Assembly: GCA_015680685.1 (NCBI GenBank)
Contig: MNCI01008852.1
Location: 988,585 to 1,052,584, forward strand
Origin: Gnetum montanum
Taxonomy: Eukaryota; Streptophyta; Gnetopsida; Gnetales; Gnetaceae
Direction of reading: 5' to 3'
DNA: 64,000 nucleotides
Below, piece by piece: positions 46,255-56,869 of the stretch (its first letter is position 1; each line of letters opens with the position of its first letter). Under the pieces are notes generated by a model that was not told the DNA's origin, searched no databases, and saw only the letters and a list, made by a program, of their open reading frames with translations. A program made the translations under genes and the position numbers.

Positions 46255-46560
46255 CTACGGGATGGCTTTGAGGATAGCCTTGTGTACTGGACAGATTTTC
46301 CCGTGTGATTTTAGACAATCGGGACAATCCTTGATCAACTTTGATAGTTTAGATAAGACGGTTGCTAGTGACGATGACACTTCCTCTGGTGATGGTAACT
46401 GCTTCAGTATTATCTGCTCATTTTCATACCAAGTTGTTTCTTCAAAGAAGTTTATCCTCTAGAATGAATTGCACAATTTACATTCCCATCCATTGGATTT
46501 GATGACATGATTTAGATAAGTTCGAGCATTGTCATTTGGGAATAATGGTCGTCGAATCAA
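46255..46560 (-). pseudogene. Viral polyprotein C-terminal Cys/His-rich tail
   Basis: The minus-strand frame reads NDNARTYLNHVIKSNGWECK, then LC, an internal stop, NFFEETTWYENEQIILKQLP, and ends KDCPDCLKSHGKICPVHKAI with a TAG at 46257-46255. Two CxxC pairs and CxxH spaced over 70 codons look like a zinc-binding module after RNase H. Such a tail is not part of the standard caulimovirid domain list as I know it. The frame differs from the RNase H frame, so at least one indel separates them. Confidence 0.55.
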
Positions 46561-47330
46561 TAGTAGGTTGTTGAGCATTTCCAGTTGTGATAAATGAGTT
46601 AGAATCCTTGGCTCCAAGAGGCTCTAGCTTAGATTGTTGATGATACAATCTATTCTTCCTACCATGTTGATGAAGAGATCGAGCGTAGGATATTTTTTGC
46701 TGATGCTCATTGTGGAATCCTGAGGAAAGAACTTTGTCATGAGACGACACCATCGCACTCTGTCTTCTAGGTTGTTGAGTGGCCAAGATAGCCAATCATC
46801 CATGTCTTGTAATGGGTTCTGTGAGGAACTGCTTCCTTCTAGCTACAACATTTTAATTTGTGTCTACGTCTTTAATTCTCTAGTAAGAGCATCTGGAAGA
46901 AAATTGGCTGGACCTGGAATTCTTTCAATTGAAAACTGGTATTATGCCAACAAAAATTGCCACCAAGCAAAGCATTGAAGTTTTGTCGAAGAAGTGATTT
47001 TTCTCCTTAATAAAGTAATGAATTCGTCAAATAAATGGTCCTTAAATTAAATAAATGTGAAACTTTTTCAAACCTTTGATAGCTACAAGAATCTCCTTTT
47101 TAGCTGGCTAGTAGTTTAACTCATGCTTATGAAATGTTCCTGAGGCACAAGCACAAATTTCTTCTTCATTCTTTGAACTTTTTCTTAACAGTACTAATGC
47201 CCATGCATCATATCTTGCATATGTATTCAACAAAAATGGGCATTTGATAATTGGATTCAGGGTGGCAAATTCTGACATTCTTGCTTTAGCTGAATGACTT
47301 AGTCTGAAGCTTTCTTTGTCCAAACAAAAG
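46561..47330 (-). pseudogene. Viral RNase H region
   Basis: Minus-strand text reads RYDAWALVLLRKSSKNEEEI, CACASGTFHKHELNY, then after a stop PAKKEILVAIKGLKKFHIYL. These are the conserved RNase H blocks of caulimovirids (DASxxxWGxxL, YxSGxFxxxExNYxxxEKELLA, KWxxYL). An open stretch at 46795-46532 follows with no recognised domain. RNase H would remove the RNA template during replication. Confidence 0.65.
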
Positions 47331-48100
47331 GAACTTGATTTTTACACCATCTTATTTCTATAGTTTTATCACTAAACTTCTTTATATGTTTGGAAACATA
47401 ATTTACACATCCCAAAAATCTTAAACACTGATCTTTGTTCTCAAGATGATTCGAAAACTGTGTTATCTTTTGAATTACATGTGGCTGCATATAAATTTTT
47501 CCTTCTTTAAGCTGTACACCTAAAAATTCAATTTCCCTTTTTCGAATCTGAAACTTATGTGGATCCTTAGACAAACCAATTCCATGCTGCTTGCACATGT
47601 TTTCAAATTGTTGTAAATGGCTGACATGTTCTTGGAGTGAATTAGAGAAAATCAGAAAGTCATCAATATAGTTTGCAATAAATTCATGGTACCTTCTGAA
47701 GACTTTATCCATTCGATGCTGAAATTGTGATGGAGCATTCTTTAGACCAAATGGCATGACTATCCATTCATATAACCCTTGTGGAGTACTAAATGCTATC
47801 TTATGGATGTCTTATTCTGAAATCTTGATTTGATGATACCCACTTTTGCAATCAAACTTACTGAAATAATTTTTCACTGCTACTTTCTGAATTAAATTCT
47901 CCTTATTTGGTAATGGCCATTTAACATCGATGGTTACTGCATTTAATGGAATGTAGTTAATAACCATCCTAGCTTTACCTCTTTTAACTTCTGCATGGTT
48001 GTGGACGATGAAGCTAGCACAAGAGTAATTAGTCTGAGAGGGTCTAATTAATCCTTTCTTCAAAAATTCTTCGATCTGCTTTGCCATTTCATTGACGTCT
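47299..48100 (-). pseudogene. Viral reverse transcriptase region
   Basis: The open stretches 48087-47812 and 47757-47299 contain KGLIRPSQTNYSCASFIV, KRGKARMVINYIPLN, FSKFDCKSGYHQIKI, MPFGLKNAPSQFQ and the catalytic ANYIDDFLIFS (YIDD at 47670-47659). REIEFLGVQL and RFLGCVNYVSKHIKKFS follow. KFDCKSG[FY]xQI with Y[IV]DD is diagnostic of Caulimoviridae rather than Ty3/gypsy (which reads FSxxDLxSGYxQI). The active-site Asp pair is intact, but the region is interrupted near 47800. Confidence 0.9.
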
Positions 48101-48359
48101 ACTGGGTTGAGTAGGATTGTCTTACTCTAAACAAGGATGTTGTGCATAGTAGGGATGAACGCCACTAGGCTGTCTTTATCCCAAAAATCCAAAGGATGTT
48201 CATAGCAACATTCTTCCAGTGTATGAAAACAAGGAACTAACTATTGTTCTTCAGAATTGAGATCAATATGAGCTTTCTTCAATTGTTGAATATTTTGGTA
48301 TTTTTCTCTTGCTATTTCCTCCATCTCATATTGTGAAATTATTTCTGAAACTGTAGGAT

Positions 48360-48860
48360 TTGTCTGGAACTACTTTAACTGTGGATGTCTATTTCTTTGC
48401 ATGGCTGCTGGGATTCTTCCTATGATGATCTCTGGCCTTGGGTCTTGCAAAGGTGACAAACAAAAAATCATATCTGGTCCAATCGTGTAAGGACCAATAA
48501 TATCCATAAAATGTGCACCTAAACCAATGTCTAAGCCACTATCTAATACTTGTACAAAATTTCTTGTGCCCACATACTCATCATTCAGAGAGATTGGAAT
48601 ATTGAATGCAAAATGAGAAAGGCTTCTAACTCCATTCATGGTTTCTAAAGTGACTACCTTAGGGTTTTCTTCCCATTTTTATAAAACATTCTTGTGGTAA
48701 AAATTTAAAGTCACACCTGTATCAATGAAAGCTTGATACTTTTGCCATTTTTTGTCACCATCAACTGCAATCTTGATTGGGATTAGTAACACGCTATGCA
48801 ATGATAGCAAATGCTTAATTTGATGTTGAAGTTCTAGAGGTTCCTTCCTTTTTTTCTTCT
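48360..48860 (-). pseudogene. Viral aspartic protease region
   Basis: Minus-strand text reads KKWQKYQAFIDTGVTLNF with the catalytic DTG at 48723-48715, then NVL and a stop, and the open stretch 48639-48370 with RSLSHFAFNIPISL, DIGLGAHFMDIIGPYTIG and PRPEIIIGRIPAAM. A GxDxIxG...P-like block near the end replaces the usual retroviral ILG. It cleaves the viral polyprotein in related viruses. Confidence 0.65.
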
Positions 48861-48894
48861 TTCCTTCTTAGCTTCTAGGTTGACTGGAAACTTT

Positions 48895-49365
48895 TTCTGA
48901 TAAGGGGTTATCAGAAATTTTGGGATTTTCTGCACAATCTTTTTAGGAAATTCTTCTTCTGTTGAGGAATCCTCTTAAGTTCCTGCTTTAGGCAATACTT
49001 ATTTACAATCCAATGTTGATAAAATTCTTGGGTCTTTATCTTCTAAATCTTTACTTGTTTCCCACTTATGTTCTTCATCCAAGAGTTCTGATTCTAACCA
49101 TTCTTCAAGTTCTTGCCAACTGCAATTTACCTCTGCATCTTCCGGTCTATTTTCATCAAGTGAAATATTAGAAGACCATTCTTCATCATTAATATCCATA
49201 TCCAGTATACCTTGCATCATGTTTCTTCTTCCTACAGCTTTATCTTCTTCATCTTTTGAAGACAAGTTAGATTTTGATTTTGATGATGGATCTGAATCTA
49301 TCTATAACTAGATAGCAAAACATTGCTCATTTTGTTGTTGGGGATCATCTACTGGTTCCCATTCT
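48895..49365 (-). pseudogene. Viral acidic linker downstream of the coat protein
   Basis: The open stretch 49265-48999 is strongly acidic (MSSKDEEDKAVGRRNMMQG, DMDINDEEWSSNISLDENRP, WQELEEWLESELLDEEHKWE). Caulimovirid coat proteins are commonly flanked by acidic segments. The same DNA occurs inverted at 52934-53400. Confidence 0.6.
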
Positions 49366-50285
49366 GGGTAGGCTTCAAAAAATGCTTTTATCCTTCCACC
49401 ATCTTTTCTTGATGTATCTGGACATTCATAGACGTAGTGTCCTTGGTGTTTGTAGGTATAGCAAGTGATATATTTTTTTTGAACTGGTCCACTTCGTCTC
49501 TTAGCAAAGAATCTTCTTCTACTACTAGGCTTGAATGTTCTTCTAGCAGTCCATTTTTTCTTTCAAAACCTTGGGAAACCTTTACGTCTTGTGAACCTCT
49601 TTTTTGGATGTTTTAAGGGAGCTCGGGCTGGAGAACCAAAAGAATCAACTCCATCTAAATTATTACACACTTCTACCGATGGTAAGAGTTTTTGTAATGA
49701 CACATTATAACAAGCAAATTGTAATTCTTGTCGTACCATGTGAACTAAATTTGTGAAGTATGTTAAAGATAAATCCACATCTTTTTCTAAAGCTTTATAA
49801 AAAACCATCTGTCCCAACTTAGCAGGTAAACTTCATAGATACAAATAATTAATCATCTGATCTCTATGTAATGCTAGTCGATACACTTCATTAGCATATT
49901 CAGCACTAAACTATTCAAAGTACCTAAAATCATTTACTTTCCTTTGACTTAACAGCAACTTATCTTTGAATCTTAACTTTGAAGATAAATCAACTATAAA
50001 TTCAATAACTAATGCAACAAAAACACCATGTAAACCTGTTTGTAGAATCTGTTCTTTTTTCTCTTGCATAACACTTTCCCACCAATGTTTGATCTTGCCT
50101 ATAGCTTTTGTAAAGGCTCCTATGATTATTGTTCGTTCATCTATATTGAGGATGTTCATGGTAATTCTTAACTGATCTATCCAAAGTCTTAGAGCATGAA
50201 GTACCTCTTTTGGCGGTAGGTAATCAATGTCGATGACTGGAATAGTTCATGCTGGCCATTGTTAAAAGGTGGAGAATGCAAGAGG
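49366..50285 (-). pseudogene. Viral coat protein region with zinc knuckle
   Basis: The stretches 50159-49911 and 49817-49563 contain LRLWIDQLRITMNILNI, KIKHWWESVMQEKKE and YANEVYRLALHRDQM, then a basic RFTRRKGFPRF/RR-rich segment. A zinc-knuckle relic follows at 49463-49422 reading CYTYKHQGHYVYEC, with Tyr replacing the second Cys of CxxCx4Hx4C. Basic region plus knuckle at the end of the coat domain is the caulimovirid arrangement for packaging RNA. Confidence 0.65.
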
Positions 50286-51065
50286 CTAATTCACTACTAG
50301 GCGTTGCCAGGGTCTGGTAGGTTGTCTTCTTGCCATCATTATCCTTTGTTGACATTCTTTTGAAGTAAGCTGTGGCATCTTTGTTTCCGACTTTGTTTCT
50401 TCTTCTGACTTAGCAGTCTTAAATTCTTCTTCTGAATTTGGTTCTACTAGTGCTGATGGCGCTGGCTTCTCTCCTTTCTTTTCGTTCATGAGGTGTTTGA
50501 TTTTTCCAAGAAGAGCTTTGTCTCTGGCATCTATAGTTTCTAATTTTGGAGAGGGTTGAACTGGAATAGTGGTTTCCTTAGCTGGAGGGACAGACAACCT
50601 CATTTTATTTTCTAAGGTCAAAATCTCATGAAATTTCAATGTTTTCCTACTCGCTTGATTCTGTTGACGCTTTGTTTCTCTATCCTGTTGGATTGCTTTG
50701 TAGGCTGCAAGATGGTCTACCATTTCCTTTGACATTTCACTTACTTGATCACTAATCTTATCAACAGAACTTTCAATTGTGTCTAATTGATCTTCAACTT
50801 GTTGAATGTGTTGTGATGCGTATGATGTCCAATGTCCTAAATAATTTAGCTGGCAGATTTCTGATTGTTGATCCGTAGCACTATTGAGAGAATGCTCAAG
50901 CAAGTAACTACAGTCTGCTCGAGTTTGAGGCAGATATGTTTTTGACACTGTTTTTGAATAAGCAGCTTGAGGAGGCCATCTTCCACCACTCAACAGTCTT
51001 CTATCTCCATATTGACAGTAGGAAGTTTGTTGAAACATATGAAGTTTATGCTGGAATTTAAACAT
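50286..51065 (-). pseudogene. Viral coiled-coil region between movement and coat proteins
   Basis: A 259-codon open frame, the longest intact ORF in the window. It contains HIQQVEDQLDTIESSVDKI, SEMSKEMVDHLAAYKAIQQD and a Lys/Glu-rich tail (SEEETKSETKMPQLTSKE). A coiled coil in this position is reminiscent of the virion-associated protein of other caulimovirids; that function is inference. Its frame matches 51824-51357, so movement and coiled-coil regions were one frame. Confidence 0.6.
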
Positions 51066-51356
51066 TGTACCTCAAGTATCAAAATTTGGTGAAGTAGATC
51101 CTTCTGCTTATTTTGATGAACTTGGTTTCTCAGATACTTTTCTTGGTCGTACAACTGATGGAATTTCTTTGAGCGTGATCACTACTAATCTCCCAAACTG
51201 TTGCATCGGATATTGACTACAACGCAACTTTGGCTTCTCATAAGTTTTGAATTCTTGGTCCTGTAGGAGGTGCTGGATCTTTGGAAATGATTGAACATAA
51301 CCCGGGGTCTAAATACTTTTGCCACACTAGATAAGATGTTGCCTTCCTTTCGGAAA

Positions 51357-51824
51357 CTATACTCCCCACTTCAGTGTATGATTCATTAAAATTGTATTCG
51401 ATAACTGAAATGTTCCTCTTGTGGCAACAACGGCATATACGGAACCGGGCAATAACTCAACACCATGGACTTCAATACAAAGCAATAAAGCACTTGTAAT
51501 GTAATCATCAGCTAAAGTTAACTGATAATTAGGTTGAACTGTACACAAAGCATCAGTATCTAATCTTCCGCGAAATTGACAAATTTTTGCTTTTTCCCAA
51601 GCAACTTCTGAATCTATACTAATTCCATCACCAATTACTCTACTATCTAGCAAAGTAACAACATATTCTGCTCCTATATCATAATTAAATTTAGGACTAA
51701 CCATGATATCCATTTGACCCAAATTCACATAATTATGTTCTTTTTTCTTCCACTTTTCTATTTCTTCTTTTGTAAACATTGGTAAGAAAATAGGGCGAAT
51801 TCCTTTACCTTTTATGTCCAGCAA
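51357..51824 (-). pseudogene. Viral movement protein region (30K type)
   Basis: A 155-codon open frame beginning MLDIKGKGIRPIFLPMFTKE. It reads NYVNLGQMDIMVSPKFNYDI, VVTLLDSRVIGDGISI and ALLLCIEVHGVELLPGSVYA. It has the 30K core features described for the plus-strand copy. Relative to the N-terminal region it is shifted by an indel between 52157 and 51824, absent from the plus-strand copy. Confidence 0.7.
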
Positions 51825-52156
51825 AGCTTTGGTCTATTTGATCGATTGTAGATTGCATCTTTTGGGATATCTGGTAACTGAATATCCTTGTGCTCTCCAA
51901 AGAGAAAAGACTTTTTCTTCTTCATGGCTTCTGCAAAAGGAAAAATGTCCTTTTGAGCTTCTAATATTTATCCAAGTTGTCATGCATCTGCTTCTATTAA
52001 CTGCATACTGTTGGATCTGAACATATGTAGCCAGTGGTGAATTTCTCCATCTTCTTCATAATAATCTACCATATCCTCATCAATTTCTTCATCAATCCTC
52101 ATCATCTCATCTTCATCTTCAATCCATTGTTGAATTAGCATATTCAATACTTGCAT

Positions 52157-52885
52157 TCAAAATCTCCGATTTTCCGCTTCCTGGATCAAGGCTTCTGTTG
52201 CTTCATCATAAACAGGTCTACTTGTCTCATCATAGAATTGAGCTGAAGTTGCAGCAGCATTTTGTAAAAGGATTCTATCTTCTTCTTCAAATGGACTAGC
52301 TTCTTGATTTAAATAAGGAATTATAGGAACAGTGCGTGAGGTTGAGGGTAAGTTAGGATAAAGGTAACATCTACCATATTTATCATAGGCTTTGATTTGG
52401 GTAACAGGAGGTTGTGGAGGATCAAGTATGTTTTCAAATTTATCATCAGGCAATCTGGAAATTTCAAACACAACTTTAGGGTTAATGGATTCAACTAGTT
52501 GTAAAGATTCATTGGGTTCTGGGCAAAGGCTTAAAACAGAATTACAATGAAACATTGTTGTCTTTGGAACTTCTCTAATCATGAGGTTGGAAGTGGATAC
52601 ATAACATGTTCCCATAGACCAGAAATATTTTGACATTAAAGCAACTCGTTCTGCAACAGGCTTTGCAAGAACTTCCCAATATAAATCACCAAAGCTATTA
52701 GGATGCATGTACCTATGTCTGTTGTCGAAGAGTGTTTCAGCAAGTGAAGCAATATTGTCTGCAATCATTCTTTCAGCATTCCATTCGGGGGCATACCAAC
52801 AAACATCATCTTCTAAGTGCTAATGGGGCCATTCGGGCTCATGCAAACACGCATCATTGCGACATCGCTATCTTTCATGACTCGT
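52157..52885 (-). pseudogene. Viral polyprotein N-terminal region
   Basis: The position equivalent to the plus-copy start ATG reads ACG (52885-52883). The frame continues with HER, a stop, RCRNDACLHEPEWPH, a stop and EDDVCWYAPEWNAE into the open stretch 52768-52157 (203 codons). Cys/His/Trp-rich start, then a domain with NSFGDLYWEVLAKPVAERVA and PKTTMFHCNSVLSLCPEPNE. Function unknown. Confidence 0.6.
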
Positions 52886-52915
52886 TACTAGATCATTTAT
52901 GTCAGCTTCTATCAA

Positions 52916-52928
52916 GGCTTTGATACCA
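52916..52928 (-). other. Caulimovirid primer binding site of the unit-length copy
   Basis: The minus strand reads tggtatcaaagcc, a one-base variant of the tRNA-Met complement. It marks the upstream end of the viral unit; the DNA beyond it (52934 on) is another viral fragment in inverse orientation. Confidence 0.8.
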
Positions 52929-52933
52929 GATTG

Positions 52934-53400
52934 GGAACTAGTAGATGATCCCCAACAACAAAATGAGCAATGTTTTGCTATCTAGTTACAGACATATTCA
53001 GATCCATCATCAGAATCAGAATCCGACTTGTCTTCAAAAGAGGAAGAAGATCATGCTGCAGGAAGAAGCAACATGATGCAAGGTATACTGGATATGGATA
53101 TTAATGACGAAGAATGGTTTTCTAATATTTCACTTGAAGAACACAAACCAGAAGATGCAGAGGTAAATTGCAGTTGGCAATAACTTGAAGAATGGTTAGA
53201 ATCAGAACTCTCAAATGAAGAACATAAGTGGAAAACAGATAAAGATTTAGGAGATAAAGACCCAAGAATTTCATCAACGTTGGATTGTAAAGAAGTATTG
53301 CCTAAAGCAGGAACTCAAGAGGATTCCTCAACAGAAGAAGAACTTCCTGAGAAGATTGTACAGAAAATCCCAAAATTTCTGATAACCCCTTATCAGAAAG
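52934..53400 (+). mobile_element. Endogenous caulimovirid, third fragment (acidic linker, plus strand)
   Basis: Inverted copy of about 49365-48895: both contain ccccaacaacaaaatgagca, the methionine-rich NMMQG segment and ccccttatcag at the end. The fragment joins the primer-site end of the unit copy inside a shared ccaga(t/a)tgggaac, a 13-bp near-identity. It ends at ttatcagaaa, after which element E sequence resumes. Confidence 0.8.
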
Positions 53401-53689
53401 TGTCTCTAGCTCTAAATCTAACTCCATCCCTGAATCATGTGCACATGGGGTCCAACTACAAAAAATATCTCTATGGGATAGGAACATCCTCCTCACTGTT
53501 AGAAATAGGAGGTGTAGTAGCCTCCTTAAATACTTGCCCATTGAAGAAAGGTAAAATGCCAACTACATTCAAACTCTTACGTAAGATAGAGAGGTTCCCC
53601 CCAAGCTTCCCGATAGCTCATGAAAAGGATCAAAAAATCTTCTTTAGTAATGAACTGATCTAAGAACCCATGGATTTTAATCTCCTTAG
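53401..53689 (-). other. Element E internal sequence, no clear gene
   Basis: Non-viral sequence between the right edge of the viral block and the accessory ORF. A plus-strand frame running into it from viral sequence (53280-53663) is a chimeric artefact of the junction. Confidence 0.4.
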
Positions 53690-54640
53690 TTGTGGAGATG
53701 CTTCCTTCTTCTATTTCTAAGATTTGATGCTAGGTCTTTCTTCTGCTACATGGGAAGTACTCCTCTTCTAAATCTACTCATGGAGACTCCTCTTGTCTTT
53801 AAGAAAAAGCAACTTCGAAATTGGTACATCCTTTTGGCGGATCAACATACTAATGAGGTAGGGGTGCCTAAGGATTCTCTCCTTGGCATAGAGGCTCAAA
53901 ATGTCTTAGCAAAGTATGTGCCCCAAATTCAATGATAATCTTGTAACAAGATAATAAAGTACAAAACCTTGCGGATGATAGTGGATAGCTATAGCTTCCT
54001 CCTTTCATCATGATGTTAAACAAAATAATAAAAGATAAGGTGAAGGAATTAGGAGTCATCTTTCTTCTCTCAATATGTCCCCTACCAAACGACATGTCTC
54101 TACCTAACAATACATCATAGAATTCATTGTGTTCTATGGGCATTATACCATTTTTATAAATATCATGCATTCACAACTTGGGGAGAGACCTTAACAACAA
54201 GTTACTGAACCATGGATGTGAATTCCCCAACAATGGCATCAGAAATAATGATATTATAGTAGAACTTCCTAATCAATAACTTAGGAACCAAAAAATTCAT
54301 AGCAATGAAATTACTCTAGTTTATAAGCTTAAAATAATCGAGCAGGGCTGTCTATTTATGAGTTGGAAATGCAAGAGAATGTTCAGAAATTATCCTAGTG
54401 GTTCAAGTTGCCTCAAACCTGTGTTGTGAGCTCATGTTGCGAAACTAGGATGTGTAATAGGGTGGTGCACTTCTAGAACTTCCTTTTGAATGCTTCTTGG
54501 GTGGTAGCCTAGATGTTCCTACCTTCTTGTAGACCATCTTTGAAAAAATCATTGCAAATGGTGGAGCCCTAGTCATCTCTATGGCATTAAACTGAAGGAA
54601 TACAACAAAAATGAGGATTTTGTCTTTTAATAGCAACAAT
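53690..54640 (-). pseudogene. Element E accessory ORF, resembling the 'putative plant transposon protein' family
   Basis: Minus-strand text reads PPFAMIFSKMVYKKVGTSRL, then NFLVPKLLIRKFYYNIIISD, EFTSMVQ, LVVKVSPQVVNA, EFYDVLLGRDMSFGRG and MTPNSFTLSFIILFNIMMKG. The RKFYYN...G..xxVxVSPQxxNA pattern looks like the plant transposon-associated domain (Pfam Transposase_32), also suspected in the extra ORF of element A1. Frames shift two or three times. Presence in both a gypsy and a copia-like element would be notable if confirmed. Confidence 0.4.
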
Positions 54641-55199
54641 GAATGAGGGTTTTAAACAAAAGCAAATACTTCTTTACAAAAGAAAGACATCTTTCTCACC
54701 TTTGAAATTCATAGTAGATGTCCTTCAAGCATAGTAGACATCTTGCCTACGATGCACAAAAATTTAGAGAGACATCTTTGTTTATCAGAAGATGTCTTTT
54801 AAGAGACATTTTTCATTTTGGAAATACATCTTTGCTAAAATCAGGATGGGGTAGGAAAAGGCTACCAATGGACTATATTCTTAATGAAAGCTTGTAAAAA
54901 CAAGAGAAAACTTACCTCTACTTATCTACTTTGTTGTTGAAAAGTGATGCTGTTAAGAGAGCTAGAGAATGAGTTTCCTCTTTTGAGGATTCTTTTCTCA
55001 ACCAAACTTCTCCAATGTTCAAAGCTTGGCTTTCTTTATGAATTTTTTTGTGAGATTTTTTTAATTCTCCTATTCCTATTATTTAATTATCCATTCTTTT
55101 CTAGTTTCTTTGGTCTTTTGAGTTAACATTTAGTCTCCCCTATGATCCTGCACAAAATCCTTTCTTGATGCACTTTGATAAGACCAAGGAGTCCTATGA
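54641..55199 (-). other. Element E internal region, no clear gene
   Basis: T-rich plus strand. Contains gatgtctt/aagacatct-type repeats (54690-54840) like those in the E LTRs but no family motif. The plus-strand frame at 54944-55126 is hydrophobic low complexity and not supported. Confidence 0.35.
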
Positions 55200-56780
55200 T
55201 ATGGCCAATTATTTATATGATAATACCTAAGATTTCAATCCCATTGTTTATGCCCTAACTTGTGACAATAATAGCACCTAATCCTCCTATGGAAGTATGC
55301 AAGATTAGGATAATCAAACCTTTGAGAACCTTTTTGAAAGATGGATACTTCCTCTAATTTTAATATATTAGCTTTTACTTCTAGAACATCATTTGATTAT
55401 GATGGGCTTGTAGAAGGCGATTGCTCTTATGTACAGCATCCTAGACCACTCTTTTCATGTAGACTTCTTCCTTTTCCTAGTACCATTTGAAGTGATTCCT
55501 TTCCCTTTGTCAATATTTCATTTATTAATTTGACATTAGCTACTTTCACTTTGGCTTATTCTAAAGTTGAAGTTATCTTTTCTCATTCTTAGCCCTTAGG
55601 CACTAGATTTGTGTAGTAAGATTAGAAATAGTCAAGTTCAACAAAGATATTTCCTGATCTTTATACTTAACTTATTTATTTAACTTAGTGTAAAGACTTT
55701 GAAATGACAAAAGCTCATTGCATAAATATCAAACCTTTCATCATCATTAAGATCATCGTTTGATGAATCAACATCATCATTAGTGAGGACCATGTAGATG
55801 AGATGTGAATTTTTTGCATCATCCTTCACTTCTTCCTCACTCTACTTTCCCTCATCCCAACTTGTATAGAAGTTGGTTTTCTTTACTTCATCAATGGATT
55901 TAAAATTACTAGGATATTCAAAGGCCATATGGCCTCTTCTTGCACAAATCCAACATTCTATATAAGAGAAGTCTAAGTTAGAATTCAATTTTTCTTTTTT
56001 GCCTCTTTATTTACCTTTGAACTAATTGGATCATTTCTAAAATGTTCCCATGTTTCTTCTCATTATTAGTCATTGTAGCTTCCTAGTGAGAAGAGCAATC
56101 TCATCTTCACTTCCTTCATCATGCTCATTGAGCTTCTTTCTCCTTGAAGGTAGTCTTTAGAGCAATAGGTCTTTCTTGGATGGATCTTTCACTTATGAGA
56201 TTCATTTCATAGGCAATGAGAGCACTTCGAAGTTCTTCAAATTTTAAAGTTGAGAAATCTATGATTTCTTTCATGACCATGACCTTTGGTTTCAACTCCA
56301 CTTCAAGAGTTCTAATCATTTTAATGGTCACATTACTTTTGGGTAGATCTTTGGCTATACCTCTGATAGCTACAACAATATCATTTGTTGTAGAGAAGTA
56401 GTCTTTTATTTTTTTTCCTTCTCTCATTTTAAGCTTATTGTATTCACTTTGCAAAACTAATAATTTTAACTACTTAATAATAGATGTTCCTTCATAAGTA
56501 GCTTCTAAAGTTTGCCAAATTTATTTGGCCATTTCACATCCCACCACTTTATTAAATTTAGATTTATTCAAATCACAATACAAACAATTCTTTGCTCTTG
56601 AATCAAACATGAACTTATCTTTCTCTTGTTGTGTCCATTTGTTGTAAGGCTTGATGATTCTGGTGGAGTTGTTGATGGGTAGAGTGTAGCTTGAAAGGAT
56701 TAACTCCAAAACTTCAAACTCCATGGATTTGAAGAATCTTTTCATGCTAGCTTTCCATTAGGTGAAGTTGAATCCATCAA
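55200..56780 (-). pseudogene. Copia-type Gag relic of element E with two zinc knuckles
   Basis: Minus-strand open stretches 56745-56521 and 56454-56125 read MKRFFKSMEFEVLELIL, PYNKWTQQEKDKFMFDSRAK, then MQSEYNKLKMREGKKIKDYF, DLPKSNVTIKMIRTLEVELK and FSTLKFEELRSALIAYEMNL. This is the copia Gag (UBN2) pattern: W....M...L.S.D...W, LxxEFExLKMxxxESIxDYF, LxSLPxxF, LxxxELxxxLxxxE. Downstream a knuckle reads CWICARRGHMAFEYP (about 55960) and another RCYYCHKLGHKQWD (about 55255); each has lost its last Cys. No polymerase follows. Confidence 0.75.
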
Positions 56781-56853
56781 ACATGGATAGATTTGTGTAA
56801 GATGTCCCCTCTCTTGTTCACTCTTGAAGTTGATGATGACAAAGAAGAGTACT

Positions 56854-56869
56854 AGGCTTTGATATCACT
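56854..56869 (-). other. Primer binding site of element E (tRNA-Met type)
   Basis: The minus strand reads agtgatatcaaagcct directly after the 5' LTR. tgatatcaaagc matches tggtatcagagc with two transitions. This is the usual primer of plant copia elements. Confidence 0.75.

Larger units (their letters stand above)
45501..52928 (-). mobile_element. Endogenous caulimovirid, unit-length genome (about 7.4 kb)
   Basis: The minus strand runs from a tRNA-Met primer site (52928-52916) through N-terminal region, movement protein, coiled coil, coat protein with zinc knuckle, acidic linker, protease, RT, RNase H and a Cys-rich tail to a stop at 46255. It continues through a 750-bp intergenic region with a TATA box and ends in the start of another primer site (tggtatc, 45507-45501). 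That is one complete circular-genome equivalent opened at the minus-strand discontinuity. Domain order and the single-ORF layout resemble petuviruses and the endogenous viruses described from gymnosperms; exact genus not determinable here. It carries many stops and several frame changes, so it is defunct. Confidence 0.85.

Noticed and set aside
53280-53663. A 127-codon plus-strand frame as a single gene
   Set aside because: Its first 40 codons are viral acidic-linker sequence and the rest is element E DNA, so the frame is a chance fusion across the junction at about 53400.
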